A stretch of 64,000 nucleotides of DNA from Hygrocybe punicea (taxonomy: Eukaryota > Basidiomycota > Agaricomycetes > Agaricales > Hygrophoraceae): positions 186,001 to 250,000 of the forward strand of contig OY744473.1 of NCBI GenBank assembly GCA_963556145.1, in the 5' to 3' direction. The notes under the pieces are model-generated. The model was not told where the DNA came from. It did no database searches and worked only from the letters and a program-made list of their open reading frames with translations. The position numbers and the translations under genes are program-made. Below are positions 1 through 11,192 of this stretch, one piece after another. Numbering within the stretch: position 1 is the first letter of the stretch; the number at the start of each line of letters is the position of its first letter.

Positions 1-936
1 CTAGCTTTCGAGCTGGATTTTCAACTGTCAGGCGGTGGTTGTTGGCTGAGCTCTGGATGTTGCAGTCACACAAAGCAATGCAGTCGTCCAACTGCTTTCC
101 TGTGAAAATCAAATGCTGCTGGCCATTAATATTATACAATGACCTAGGAAAGACTTACTGAACACATCCAATTCCTTGTCTTAACTCTTCGCCACCACAA
201 TATCAATGGTGTATTGATCTGGGGTGATGGTGGATAACAGGTGTTGTTGCAGTCACATGACACTAGTTCCCTACTCCAGTGATACCTTGCTCATATCAAA
301 CTTCTCCCTTATTCTGCTGCTCAACGAAGTAATACCCGCCCCTGACCGCCATGGAAAGTGATATGATGCTGGCAACTTGGAGTTTAGCAGTCGCAGGCAT
401 TCCAAAGGAGTATTTTGTTTGGTTGGATGAAAGCTGCATTGGTCGCGATCTGGCGCATCGATACATAATTCTGCCAGTGCTCATTCGACGGCATCATTGT
501 CCTTGGTGTTTTCAAAGGCTTTGTTACAAAAAAATGGTTCCTCAAATTTTTACGTGAAGAACTAGTAGGAGTTTTGAATTTTATTCTGTTTACCACTACT
601 GAAATGACCTTTGACAAGGCACCAAAACTCCAGCCATATCCTGGAGTGAGGAGTGTTGTGGTAATGGACGGTTGTGCCATCCATGTTGATGATGAGGTCC
701 AGCACATTATTGAATATGATTGTGGTAGATCAATGCCATGTTCTAGTGTTGCCAAAGTTCAGTTCGGTCTGGTTCTGACCCTTTTTGGCGGAACCGCGAA
801 CCGAACTTTGGGTCCGGTTTGGCGCTGGGCCAAACCTGGACCCAGACGGCATTGAACCGTCTGTCCGCGTTCAGTCTGGGTTCAGATGCGGTCTGAACCC
901 CGGACCGAGATGGGCTCACCCCATGAGCTCTGTTCT

Positions 937-988
937 CCTCGCGAATGGCAGGCACGTATCAATTGATACGGTGCTGCACTTCGCGAGG
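937..988. repeat. Nested palindrome of family A copy 1
   Basis: The outer arms CCTCGCGAA and TTCGCGAGG enclose an inner perfect 16-bp palindrome CGTATCAATTGATACG (955-970). The same structure recurs in all five family A copies and, with different flanks, in families B, G and H. Confidence 0.9.
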
Positions 989-1650
989 TAGTTGGGCTGC
1001 GGGGGAGCCGTCCGGCGCTGCTGCTGCTGCCATTGCCATTGCCACTGTTGCTGTTGCTGCTGCTGCCGTGGCCGTTGCTGCTGCAACTGCTGCTGCTGCT
1101 GCTGCTGCTGTCGTGGCCGTTGCTGCTGCCATCGCTGGTGCTGCTGCCACTGCTGCTGTTGCTGCCACTGCCAGCGCTGCCGCTGCTGCCGTCGCCGTTG
1201 CTGCTGCTGTCGTGGCCGTTGCTGCTGCTGCTGCTGCTGCCGTTGCTGCTGTCGTTGCTGTGCTCCTGCTGCTGCTGTTGCCGTTGCTGCTGCTGCTGTT
1301 GCTGCTGCTGCTGGCAATGCTACTGCTGCTGCTGGCCGTCGTGGTTGTCCTTGCCATTGTTGTTGCCGCCGCTGGTGGTGATGTTGGATGGCATTTGCCG
1401 TTGCCGCTGCCGCTGCCACTGCTGCTGCTGCCATTGCTGCCGGCACTGCTGCTTCCGCTGTTGCTGCTGCTGCTGGCCGTTGCCGTTGTCATTGCCTGGT
1501 TGCCGTTGCCGTTGCCATTGCCATTGCCATTGCCGCCGCTGGTGGTGGTGGTGGTGTTGCGGCTGTCCCGCGTCCGTTGGCATCGCGTTGGCGTTGGGAT
1601 CCATTTTGTGCCGCGGTGGTGTGCTCGCGATGTGGTTGCGGTCGAGTTTC

Positions 1651-1697
1651 CTGTAACAGATAATATTAGTAAAGTTAAGATAAATGATAAAACTTAC
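1651..1697 (-). other. Intron-like module inside family A copy 1
   Basis: Read on the minus strand this is a 47-nt GTAAGT...TACTAAT...TTACAG segment, with donor, branch point and acceptor all matching fungal spliceosomal introns. The equivalent is kept in copies 2, 4 and 5. In copy 3 the donor is deleted. Confidence 0.7.
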
Positions 1698-2418
1698 TTG
1701 TGTCCATGAACGCGACATTGTGTCGCGTTCATTGGCCTTGCGTTCAAGTTGTTGTTGTTGGTGAAGAAACTTCGTGTAATGGTCACATGATACCGTTTAA
1801 CACGAAAAAGTAAGTAAAGAAATACGAAAAACAAATGAAATAAATACCTTGAAAATATCCGCGTTCGCGGTTTGGACGTGGTTTGGAGCCGTTCAGGAAA
1901 TCCGGCAGGCCTCGAAACCCGGAACTGAACCCGGGGTCCGGTTCAGCACTTGGCTGAACTTAGACTGAACCTAGGGTTCGGTTCGGGGTTTGAACCGGGT
2001 TCGGCTAGGTTCGGAACCGAACTACGGCAACACTACCATGTTCCACTGTTGTGTGCACTGATGGAAATGAACTAGCCGCAAAACTGCTCTACTTACCTCC
2101 GAATTCGCTCGACCTCAATCCCCTTGACCTGTTTTTCGCAAAGTTACGAGCTTGGCTGTTTCAGAACAAAGAACAGGCTCTCACCCCCAAATTGGTAGAG
2201 CAGGCGGTGCTCACGACCAGAACGAAATATGGTCTTCTATGCATTCTCAATTCCGGCTACATTTGATTTTTTTTTCCTTATTACTGAGAACTTGTTATGA
2301 AAACCGGCCATTCCAATAACACTCTAATGTTTTGTGCAATTCCGTTTTTATTTTTGGGGTGGGGTGGGGGGCGTGGTGACGTATTGACAGCCCGTGAATC
2401 TTTATTTTGTGCTTGTTA

Positions 2419-3546
2419 TAGTGTTGCCGAAGTTCAGTTCGGTCCGGTTCCGACCCTTTTTGGCGGAACCGCGAACTGAACTTCGGCTTTGAACCGTCTC
2501 TTAGCGTTCGGTCTGGGTTCAGACGCGGTCTGAACCCCAGACCGAGGTTGGCTCACCCCTGAGCTCCGTTCTCCTCGCGAATGGCAGGCACGTATCAATT
2601 GATACGGCGCTACGCTTCGCGAGGAAGTTGGGCTACGGGGGAGCCATCTGGTGCTGTTGCTGCTGCTGCTGCCGCTCCCACTGCTGGTGCTGCTGCTGCT
2701 GCTGCCGTCGCCGTCGCTGCTGCGCTCCTGCTGCTGCTGTTGCCGTTGCCGCTGCCGCTGTTGCTGCTGCTGCCGGCATTGCTGCTGCTGCTGCTGCTGG
2801 CCGTCGTGGTGGTGGTTGCCGTTGTTGTTGCCACCGCTGATGGTGATGTTGGGGCTTGATGCACCAGCAGCAGCTGCTGCTGCTGCCGGTGTTGCTGCTG
2901 CCAGCGTTGCTGCTGCTGCTGCTGCTGTTGCCGCCGTTGCTGCTGCCGCCGTTGCTGCTGTTGCTCCTGCGCTCCTGCTGCTGCTGCTGCTGCTGCTGCC
3001 GCTGCCGGCGCTGCTGCCGTTGCCGTTTCCGTTGCTGCTGTTGCTGCTGCGCTCCTGCTGTTGCTGCTGTTGCCGTTGCCGCTGCCGCTGTTGCTGCTGC
3101 TGCCGACATTGCTGCTGCTGCTGCTGGGCGTCGTGGTTGTCATTGCCGTGGTTGTCGATTTTCCTGTCGCAAATAACATTAGTAAAGTTAAGAAAAAAAG
3201 GAAACTTACCTTGAGGAACACAACACAAATTGTGTTGTGTTCAATCCGCGTTGATGTTGCTGTGTCGCGTGAAAGCTACCTCGTCACGGCCGGTCACATG
3301 ATACCGTTTAACACGAAATGGTAAGTAAAGAAATATGAAAAACAAATGAAATAAATTCCTTAAAAATATCCGCGTTCGCGGTTTGGACGCGGTTTGGAGC
3401 CGTTCAGGAAATCCGGCCAGCCTCGAAACCCTGAACCGAACCCGCGGTCCGGTTCAGCATTTGGCTGAACTTAGACTGAACCCCGGGTTCGGTTCGGGGT
3501 TTGAACCGGGTTCGGCTAGGTTCGGAACCGAACTACGGCAACACTA
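2419..3546 (+). mobile_element. Family A hAT-like element, copy 2 (1128 bp)
   Basis: The element has TAGTGTTGCC / GGCAACACTA ends and a perfect 8-bp duplication GCTTGTTA (2411-2418 and 3547-3554). The nested palindrome lies at 2573-2624 and the intron-like module at 3164-3209 (minus strand). The hairpin before the intron is GAACACAACACAA with its complement, a different sequence from copy 1 but at the same place. It lies between the left Tc1 fragment and the PB1-like gene. Confidence 0.9.
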
Positions 3547-3592
3547 GCTTGTTACCTCTTTTGTCACTCATCACATTTTTTCATTGCGCCAC

Positions 3593-5755
3593 AATGGGAT
3601 CCAAAAAACTGGCAATGAAGCGTGCTCCCAAGGTCAAACGGCCAGTTCCTTTATCTTCCCATGAGCCTTCCACACTCCCATCTGACACTGAAGACTCATC
3701 CTGAAAATGAACGTGCTTTGCAGCTTGAGTGTGAGGGCGACTCGAGGTTGAACCGCAAGGACATGACGATTCCTTACCAATTGATAACCGTACTGCTCGA
3801 GTTCCAGAGCAACGACGCACTGCAGCAGTCAAGACTGCGACCGCCAGAGCTGAGGAACTACATGTACAAGACGATGCCTCAGATAGTGACATCAAGATCA
3901 CTCTTACCCACTCGCGTGTTGCAGCAGCCAAGGCCAAAATAGTCCATGCACAAATAGCTGCTGATGAGAGTAATCTCGACGACACAGATGGTGACACCTC
4001 CGACCTGTATCTGTCCGACACTCCCAGTATTCAGCCGACAAAGACTGTCAAGGCGAAGACTGTGAAGGCGAAGACTACTGTAGCCAAAGACTCAGCACAT
4101 AAGTCCCGTCTAATTTATACCCCGTATAATATACTAACTTTTCCTTAGCATTGATTACTCTCGTTATTCCTGAAGGTGCCAGCGAATCGTTGAAGATGGT
4201 AATGATTTCACGTGATATTACTTTTGAAAATCTCAAAGCAAAAATATATGCTACATTCGGATGTACGAAAGTCAATTGCCAACCCACATTGAGTTACAAG
4301 ATTGGTGCTCGTGGCACTGTTTTCTTGCTTGCTGATGATAACGACTTTTCAGCACTGATGAAAAGCAAGGAGCTTACGTCGAAGAAATCTGCGGACACAA
4401 AGGTCTTCATCATAATCCCTAAAAATGTACGTTTCATTTGTCCTTCAATTTTTTATATCACACTTCAGCTTAGCGTCATTTTAGTACCAGATTTCTTTTA
4501 CCCAGCACCTCCAGAAACAAAAGAAGAAAGCAACAGCCACAGACCGGTCTCGCAGGCATGCCGCCCCCCCCTTGTTCGACCTTGATGGTAAAGATGAAGA
4601 TACAGTAATCAATGGATCCTTGAAACACTACCACTCAATGAAACACTTCCATATCATTTGTTCCACACATTCCTTAAGGCCAAATATAGTGCTTCTCACT
4701 CCTGTACATCCAATGAATATGTTTAGATAGTTGTGTCCATGTAAATGCACCAATAAAATTAGAAAATACTTTTTTGAGTAGGAGAGAAAATCATGACCAC
4801 TCCTTGAAACACCAGTATTTTGATCGTAAAATAACCAAATCTGAAGGGTTTTCTTTGAAAATTGGTATCTGTAGTCTCTGAATACATCGAGATATTTCTG
4901 TCTATTCAGAATTTTGTTCAATGGATGCACTTGCCCAGAAAATGTGATTTCAAGTCAAGTGTTTCAAGGAGCCATTGATTACTGTACTGACAATTCTAAT
5001 ACTGGAGACATCAAAACGGCAATGAACACTCTACTTGACACCTTGAAGCAGTGCGTGGTATGTGGAGAAACCAAGCACTGTAGGATCAACAGGTATGACA
5101 TTCATGTCAACCTTACGTTGCAACATGTCAAAGCTTGGGCCGAACACCTTGTAAGATTATTTATTGTATTTATGATTTCCGCTAATATATGATTCAGAAT
5201 GCCAAGACTCCTGGCGTCACTCTCGCTGTTCCACCACGTGTTGCAGCTTTTGCACAGTTCCATGTGGATGATCCTGTCCCAGCACGGCCAGTTGAAAGAA
5301 AGGGAAAGGCAACACACACCGCAGGAGCAGCGGACAACGATATCATCCAAGCTCAGAATCTTTTGGCGCCCATGCTCGCCTTTAGCAAAATCGCAAATCT
5401 TCTCTCTGGCGGCTTAGCTCCTGTTCCTCAAATTCTGGCTGCAGTTCCTCCCGTTCCTACCCCTCCTGCCGATATCTCAGTCGGGGACATATCTTTTGAT
5501 GGACCGTCACCATACCCCACCATAGAAGAATTTTTGACCAAGCTCAACGAGAAATATACCGGCCAATGGGAATTGCTCCAATACATTCCGCAGTTCAAGA
5601 AACGAGGATTCCTCTTTATCGATGATCTCCTCAATGTTGCTGATCCTGTGGATGCATTTAGGGACATTTTCAAGATGGAAATAGGTACAACATCATTCAT
5701 CATTCACAGTTGCAAGAAGGAGGTAAAGTGCATAAAGGGTCAGTTGCAAGGGTGA
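3593..5755 (+). pseudogene. PB1-like domain protein, mobile-element associated, interrupted
   Basis: I do not recognise a named function. The N-terminus (3593-3704) is basic and Ser/Pro-rich, followed by a frame break near 3705. A second segment (about 3760-4090) is rich in Lys/Thr and ends at a fungal intron (about 4093-4148). A third segment (about 4150-4430) looks like a ubiquitin/PB1-type beta-grasp fold. After a MITE (4603-4984) come a Cys-containing stretch (CVVCGETKHC, near 5056-5085), an intron near 5150-5196, a Pro/Ala-rich linker and a C-terminal region resembling a SAM-like helical domain (about 5510-5755). Removing the MITE and one TA rejoins the frame as DEDT-DNSN. The gene sits between facing Tc1 transposases and may be a passenger. 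Confidence 0.5.
4603..4984. mobile_element. TA-flanked MITE (382 bp) with CAGTAATCAATGG ends
   Basis: The terminal inverted repeat is CAGTAATCAATGG[A/C]TCCTTGAAACACT, with TA on each side (4601-4602 and 4985-4986). The TA target and CAGT start fit the Tc1/mariner/pogo group. Excision restores the reading frame of the PB1-like gene. No coding capacity is seen. A diverged relative lies near 19401-19800. Confidence 0.8.
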
Positions 5756-5861
5756 AGGAATTACGGGGACTACAATATTTCGATGATTTTCAATTGCGCA
5801 CAGTACATAATTGATACAATCTCATTTATAAAAAAGTTCTGCGAAGTACATATGGGACAAA

Positions 5862-8163
5862 CTAATAACCTGCATGAGAGAACCAGCCCTCAATACTTGA
5901 CTTGTCTACAAGATCCAATGCGTTATACAAAAATGAGCAAGCATGTAATAAATCTGTGGTTTCCAAAAACGAACGATACTCCACACCGTGGCGTCGGATG
6001 TACACTTTGAGCCAAGAAAACATTTCCTCAATGGGATTGAAGTCAGGGGAGTACGGAGGTAAGTAAACAACTCGGATGCCCCTTGCAACACAATTAGTAG
6101 CTAGGAAGGTAAAGGGTGCAGCTACATACTTTTCTTCGCAAATCGCCGAAACACCATCAATATGGTGGATTGAGCAGTTGTCCATTACAAGAACGCTGCG
6201 CGGAGCAGGATATGGATTCATTTCCTCGAGAAGGTCATCTATGAATTCAAGGAATGTATCGCCGTTGAGTGCACCAAGTTCAATGCTACTGTAGATGACA
6301 CCGTCAATTGTCAGGGCGGGCAATACCGAAAACCTGTGCTGAAAACATCAGAAAATTGAAGGTTTTTTAACTTGCAACAAACTAGTGTTGCCGAAGTTCA
6401 GTTCGGTCCAGTTCCGACCCTTTTTGGCGGAACCGCGAACCGAACTTCGGGTCCGGTTTGGCGCTGGGCCAAACCTGGACCCAGACGGCATTGAACCGTC
6501 TGTCCGCGTTCAGTCTGGGTTCAGATGCGGTCTGAACCCCGGACCGAGATGGGCTCACCCCATGAGCTCTGTTCTCCTCGCGAATGGCAGGCACGTATCA
6601 ATCGATACGGCGCTACACTTCGCGAGGTAGTTGGGCTGCGGGGGAGCCGTCCGGCGCTGCTGCTGCCGCCGCTGTCACTGCTGCCGTTGCTGCCACTGCC
6701 GGCGCTGCTGCTGCTGCCATCGCCGTTGCTGCTGCCACTGCTGCTGCTGCTGTCGTGGCCGTTGCTGCTGCCGCCATTGCTGCTGCCGCTGTTGCTGCTG
6801 TTGCTGTTGCTGCTGCTGCCGGCATTGCTGCTGCTGCTGGCTGTCATAGTTGTGGTTGCCGTTGTTGTTGCCGCCGCTGGTGGTGATGTTGGATGGCATT
6901 TGCTGTTGCCGCTGCTGCTGCCACTGCTGCTGCTGTCGTTGCTGCTGGCGCTGCTGCTTCCGCTGTTGCTGCTGCTGCTGGCCGTTGCCGTTGTCGTTGC
7001 CTGGTTGCCGTTGCCATTGCCATTGCCATTGCCATTGCCGCCGCTGGTGGTGGTGGTGGTGTTGCGGCTGTCCCGTGTCCGTTGGCATCGCGTTGGTGTT
7101 GGGATCCATTTTGTGCCGTGGTGGTGTGCTCGCGATGTGGTCGCGGTTGAGTTTCCTGTAACAAATAATATTAGTAAAGTTAAGATAAACGCGTTCATTG
7201 GCCTTGCGTTGTTGTTGTTGGTGAAGAAACCTTCGTGTAATGGTCACATGATACCGTTTAACATGAAAAAGTAAGTAAAGAAATATGAAAAACAAATGAA
7301 ATAAATACCTTAAAAATATCCATGTTCGCGGTTTGGACACGGTTTGGAGCTGTTCAGGAAATCCGGCAGGCCTCAAAACCTGGAACTGAACCCGTGGTCC
7401 GGTTCAGCACTTGGCTGAACTTCGACTGAACCTAGGGTTCGGTTCGGGGTTTGAACCGGGTTCGGCTAGGTTCGGAACCGAACTACGGCAACACTACAAC
7501 AAACCTAGTTCCACGGACGAAGCAGGACCACTTGTGGGCCCGTTGCCCTTTCATTGCCCAGCCATTTTCACGGTATGTATTCGATTGGTTGATAGTGCAC
7601 TTATCAACGAATACGAGATATTCCCTCGGTTCATCAGCAATGTCGAGAATGTATTCAGCGCGTTTGATGGCACAATGCTCGACTGCAATCTTTGAAAGCT
7701 TTGGAGAACGTAGGTAATAAACAGCAGAACTGAGAGATTAGCTAGGTGAGATTTACCTTCTTATGAGTCAAGCCTGCCTCCTTGATCGCCTGATAAAGAG
7801 TTGGAATAGAAACAATGAGCCTGTGTTGATTGTATGATTCATCAGCAATCTTGTCCAAATAAAGGCCTGGGCAGCATTTGACAAGGCCAAGCATCATCTA
7901 AACAAATTTGAGTGACATGTAAATGGGCTGAGAAAAGGGAATACATCAAAATGAGGTTGCAACATGATCTTTGGCCTCCCAAGAGTATCACAAGGGTCCA
8001 GAACAGTAGCACCAATCTCATTGTAAAGTTTCTTGATACACTGTACCGCACGGGGGTTGATGTTTAGGGTTTGGGAAACTCGAGTGGTGTTCCATCCAAG
8101 CTGGATGATCTGCTGAACAACCAGTTCTCATATTTCTTTCGTGATAAGAGATCCCTTGGTCAT
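5862..8163 (-). pseudogene. Tc1/mariner-type DDE_3 transposase, second subfamily
   Basis: Read from 8163 leftwards. A helix-turn-helix N-terminus contains a TGA stop at codon 12 (8128-8130), followed by several short introns, then LVFVDKCTINQS (near 7600), then after family A copy 3 RSVLVMDNCSIHH and VYLPPYSPDFNPIEEMF, which give the second Asp and the Glu of the DDE triad. The last exon (5862-6323) is fully open and ends with a natural stop. Apart from the early stop and the 1.1-kb insertion it is the better preserved of the two transposases here. It is probably inactive. Confidence 0.8.
6383..7496 (+). mobile_element. Family A hAT-like element, copy 3 (1114 bp)
   Basis: The 8-bp duplication CAACAAAC (6375-6382 and 7497-7504) flanks TAGTGTTGCC...GGCAACACTA. 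The nested palindrome at 6576-6627 has one core mismatch (TCAATCGA). The intron donor has been lost by a deletion near 7185-7190, while branch point and acceptor remain. It is inserted in the second Tc1 transposase, close to an intron. Confidence 0.9.
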
Positions 8164-8469
8164 CTTGAAAAGCTTCAATGGAGGTCACGTGCCATTGTCA
8201 ACTTGAATAACGCCAATGTTGCGGCAATGAATCAAGACCAAGAATTGGGTGTGTTTAATTTTGTCTGTCCTAGGTCATTATGTAATATTAATGGCCAGCA
8301 GCATTTGATTTTCACAGGAAAGCAGTTGGACGACTGCATTGCTTTGTGTGACTGCAACATCCAGAGCTCAGCCAACAACCACCACCTGACAGTTGAAAAT
8401 CCAGCTTGAAAGCTAGTCGCCTTCAAATTAGAATTTTCGGACACCAATGATACAGTGGTGGTAAAAAGT

Positions 8470-8560
8470 CTGGATGAGGAGGACCTTTATCCTGGCCAAG
8501 AGGACCTTTATCCCGGCCAGGAGGACCTATATCCTGGCCAGGAGGACCTTATCCTCACCA
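8470..8560 (+). repeat. 21-bp tandem repeat, four units
   Basis: Units of GAGGACCTTTATCCTGGCCA keep a reading frame and would encode repeated EDLYPGQ. They lie just inside the Tc1-like terminus. No other sign shows that this frame (8455-8886) is a real gene. Confidence 0.7.
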
Positions 8561-10139
8561 ACAATCAGTTTGGAGATGGTAGTCTTCCAGTCAATTGCGT
8601 CTTTATTTTATTTGGTGACTTTTTCCCATGCTATTATACAACTCACTCAATGTCCTACACCATCACTCATTGCCAAATCTCATCCATTGGAGGAAACCAG
8701 TCTAGTGTCCGAGGAGACCAAACCAACAACTATCACAATAACATCGTCACCATCAACGTCCCCGGTGAACATTGTGTAGTGTGCCATATCAGGATCGGGT
8801 GCAAGCGATTGTGGGGTTGGATCCAGGCTCTTTTATCTGTAAGCGTAAAGCTCCTTTCCTTTCATCCTGCGCTCATCTTGCACTAAGCATTCTGCGCAAC
8901 GTATTTCGGGGCGAAATGCCCAAGTTTCCGATAGTGCAACGAGCGCGAACCGCGTGTGAACGAATCACGACGCGCCGGATGAACCGATGGGGAGAAAGAT
9001 GGAACAGAAGTGGGTGGGGTAGTAGTTGATGTGTCGGACTCGCATTTATATCTTTGTATGCTTGCATTCATATACTTTTTATTTTGCAATGCCAGACTTT
9101 TCCATTTTTTTTCATTTTTTCAATTTGGAGTTATTCTACTACTACTGGGACAGTGAAACAGCATGTCATTGGTTCAGAAAGTACAGGGTACACGTGTAGT
9201 ATGAATATGCAAAAGATTTGAGCCAAATTCACAAAGGCAAAAGACTAAAAAAAGGTGATGGTACACATGATGCCGATGTAGTGAAACGAGACCGCCCGCC
9301 CGCCTTCTCCATGCCCCGTGCCATCCACTAGGTCGCGTATGTGCCAGGGAAGATGTCCATATGGGCATTGGGTGCCTTGATCACGAGTGACGGCGCCCAC
9401 ATGCCAATCGGGGCGACAAAATTTTGATGTGATTTGAAAGCGTTTTGGGACGATCGGATGCATTCCTGCCCTCAGCTAATGCATGTATAAACTATAGAAA
9501 GCTTCAAAATTAGCATTGTGTGAGTGGATCCCGAGCTATGGCTTACTGATGGTCGTCCAGCGCCCGGAATGACGAATAATTTTTGAGCAGTTTTTTTGTG
9601 AATTTTATTGGATGGGGACCTAGGCCCCATCTGGCTGAGTACTATAAAACAAATTTCAAACAATTTGGTTGAGAACTCACTGAGTTATAGCTTGCACATT
9701 GTGAGGTGCGCTAGATAGGCAGACTTTGAGTTAGCAACAAGTATTATGTAATCAGCTGTAAGCCAGAATTGATATTTAGAGAATGAATATGAAGTGATAA
9801 TATAATTGTTTTCATATTGTAGTAGTATAAAGAATTGAAATTAGTGTTTGAGTTCACAGATATGGCTGGTTGAATAACACAGGGATGTGTAAATTTATGG
9901 GCTTTGCCAGAGGCACATGACAACTACATTGATACACTAAGTAACACAGGCACATAAATGGAGATAATGATAACTACATGACACACAGCAGCAACAGCAA
10001 CAATAATAATGGCAACAACAATAACAGCAACAACAATAGTGACAATGAGAACAGGCAGGAATAGAAACAAAGAAATCCATGAAGAATGTTAGATTAGTTC
10101 TTGGACTTTGCTAGTATTTTGCTAGGACTCCTGATGTCA

Positions 10140-10290
10140 AGGTGACTGGCACCCTTGCAGTGTTCTTTTGCATATGAAGGGTTATTCAGAGTTACCTGCA
10201 GCCTAGCAATAACCCATTGCAAGTGCAGGGTGATCCAGGGTGACTGGCACCCTGGCAGTGTTCCTTTGCATATGAAGGTGACCCTGGATG
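10140..10290. repeat. GGCACCCTGGCAGTG-type subterminal repeats
   Basis: Two near-identical segments (GTGACTGGCACCC...CAGTGTTC.TTTGCATATGAAGG) lie at about 10142-10180 and 10230-10277. They look like transposase-binding repeats near one end of an element whose other end I cannot place. Confidence 0.45.
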
Positions 10291-11192
10291 GCACTCTATC
10301 AATGTCTTATTTAAAATGTGGTGATTCAGGTGATTCACACTCTCGGCAGTGTTGGGTGCTCAGTATCATCCAACATAGCCAGCACCATCTTCATATCATC
10401 ACTTTGATGGTGGGTTCTCCACATCAAGCAGGGTGACCAGCACAATCTTGAGAAACCACCACTAGTAGAACATCCTGCTACTCAGGTTACTTGTCTGCTT
10501 GTACTGGACATAGTGGCTGTATAAGTATTTCAGGCTCCCTGCATTTAAGGGAGTAATGCTTCACTACCTCCCACATCACAAACAATGCATACTCTCTTCT
10601 AACCAATTTTTATGGTATGTTTTCACTATTCTGGTTACTGCCATGATCCTTAGTGCCAGTGTTTGGTTTGCCTGTATTTTTCCTAACCAATTGTTATCCC
10701 CATATTTTTTCATCCTTGTCCCCTATATTATGCTATTTGCCCCAGACTGATAGGCTGAAGTTACCTGGGTTCATTGTCAAAGATGTCATACTAGTAAGCT
10801 GACATAAAGAACATTTGTGGTCAGTGTCAGCATGAGTGTTGGAGCATAGGGCCCACAATGCATGACCATATATCTCCCACATTATGCTAGCAAGTACCTA
10901 GTGCAGTGTGAAAGTTAACAATGTGACAGTGTTAGTGGAAATTAGATAAATGGATGTCTGAACAAGGCACAGAAACAGCATATTGGTGGACTTCAATTTT
11001 CATAACCCACCCAGTCCTACTACACTGCTTTGTCAAGGAGTGCATCAGCATCAGGTACAGTAATTTTGCAAGGGTTTGATGCAAGGAAAATAACTGGAGG
11101 TGCATCTGGTGCATTATGTCAAGAGTTTCATGAGCTAGAACTTCTAGATGAAATTGTGCAATTGAGATATGAAGGCAAGCTACCAAATTCTG

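Larger units (their letters stand above)
744..2035 (+). mobile_element. Family A non-autonomous hAT-like element, copy 1 (1292 bp)
   Basis: The element starts TAGTGTTGCC and ends GGCAACACTA, and is flanked by the perfect 8-bp duplication CCATGTTC (736-743 and 2036-2043), the hallmark of hAT insertion. Inside are a nested palindrome (937-988), about 600 bp of GCTGCTG/CAG-type low-complexity sequence, an intron-like module on the minus strand (1651-1697), a GC-rich hairpin near 1705-1732 (TGAACGCGACA and its complement) and GGTTCGG/CCGAACC motifs near both ends. No transposase is encoded. Long open frames through the CAG tract exist on both strands and in several frames, so they are not evidence of a protein. 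Confidence 0.9.
351..2266 (+). pseudogene. Tc1/mariner-type DDE_3 transposase, broken
   Basis: Fragments encode a first catalytic segment (FVWLDESCIG, near 415-445), then PGVRSVVVMDGCAIH (near 640-690) with the second Asp, and after the family A insertion LLYLPPNSLDLNPLDLFF (2087-2150), which matches the usual YLPPYSPDLNPIE block. The third acidic residue position reads Asp here instead of Glu. Frames are shifted between blocks and the segment between blocks one and two is shortened. The gene is cut at 744-2035 by family A copy 1. It is clearly inactive. Cut-and-paste transposition of a Tc1-type element would be the ancestral role. Confidence 0.75.
1..8416. repeat. Region bounded by 154-bp inverted arms (1-154 / 8263-8416)
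   Basis: Positions 1-154 are an almost exact reverse complement of 8263-8416, and weaker similarity runs about 50 bases further inward on both sides. The left arm may begin before the window. Between the arms lie a plus-strand Tc1 transposase fragment, a PB1-like gene and a minus-strand Tc1 transposase. This may be one composite element carrying a passenger gene, or two facing Tc1 elements. The two transposases are different subfamilies, so simple duplication of one copy is unlikely. Confidence 0.65.
8417..10940. other. Region without recognisable genes
   Basis: It contains a Tc1-like terminus TACAGTGGTGGTAAAAAGTC at about 8450, a four-unit 21-bp tandem repeat (8470-8560), an A/T-rich stretch, a CAACAA/AACAAT low-complexity tract (9985-10045) and GGCACCCTGGCAGTG-type repeats (10140-10290). 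Several open frames of 60-140 codons exist, but none has recognisable domains, and the longest runs through the tandem repeat. Confidence 0.5.

Noticed and set aside
916..1709. Long open frames rich in Gln, Ala, Leu, Ser or Cys on both strands
   Set aside because: They come from CAG/GCTG low-complexity sequence, which is open in many frames at once. They are not evidence for polyQ or cysteine-rich proteins. The same holds for 2434-3228, 6521-7376, 15992-16642, 17662-18393 and 19880-20669.
3581..4021. Minus-strand frame opposite the PB1-like gene
   Set aside because: The plus strand shows a coherent Lys/Thr-rich coding segment and an intron. The minus frame is Ser/Ala-rich with no domain.
8470..8560. 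Possible CRISPR-like array
   Set aside because: The units are contiguous 21-bp tandem repeats without spacers, in a eukaryotic genome.
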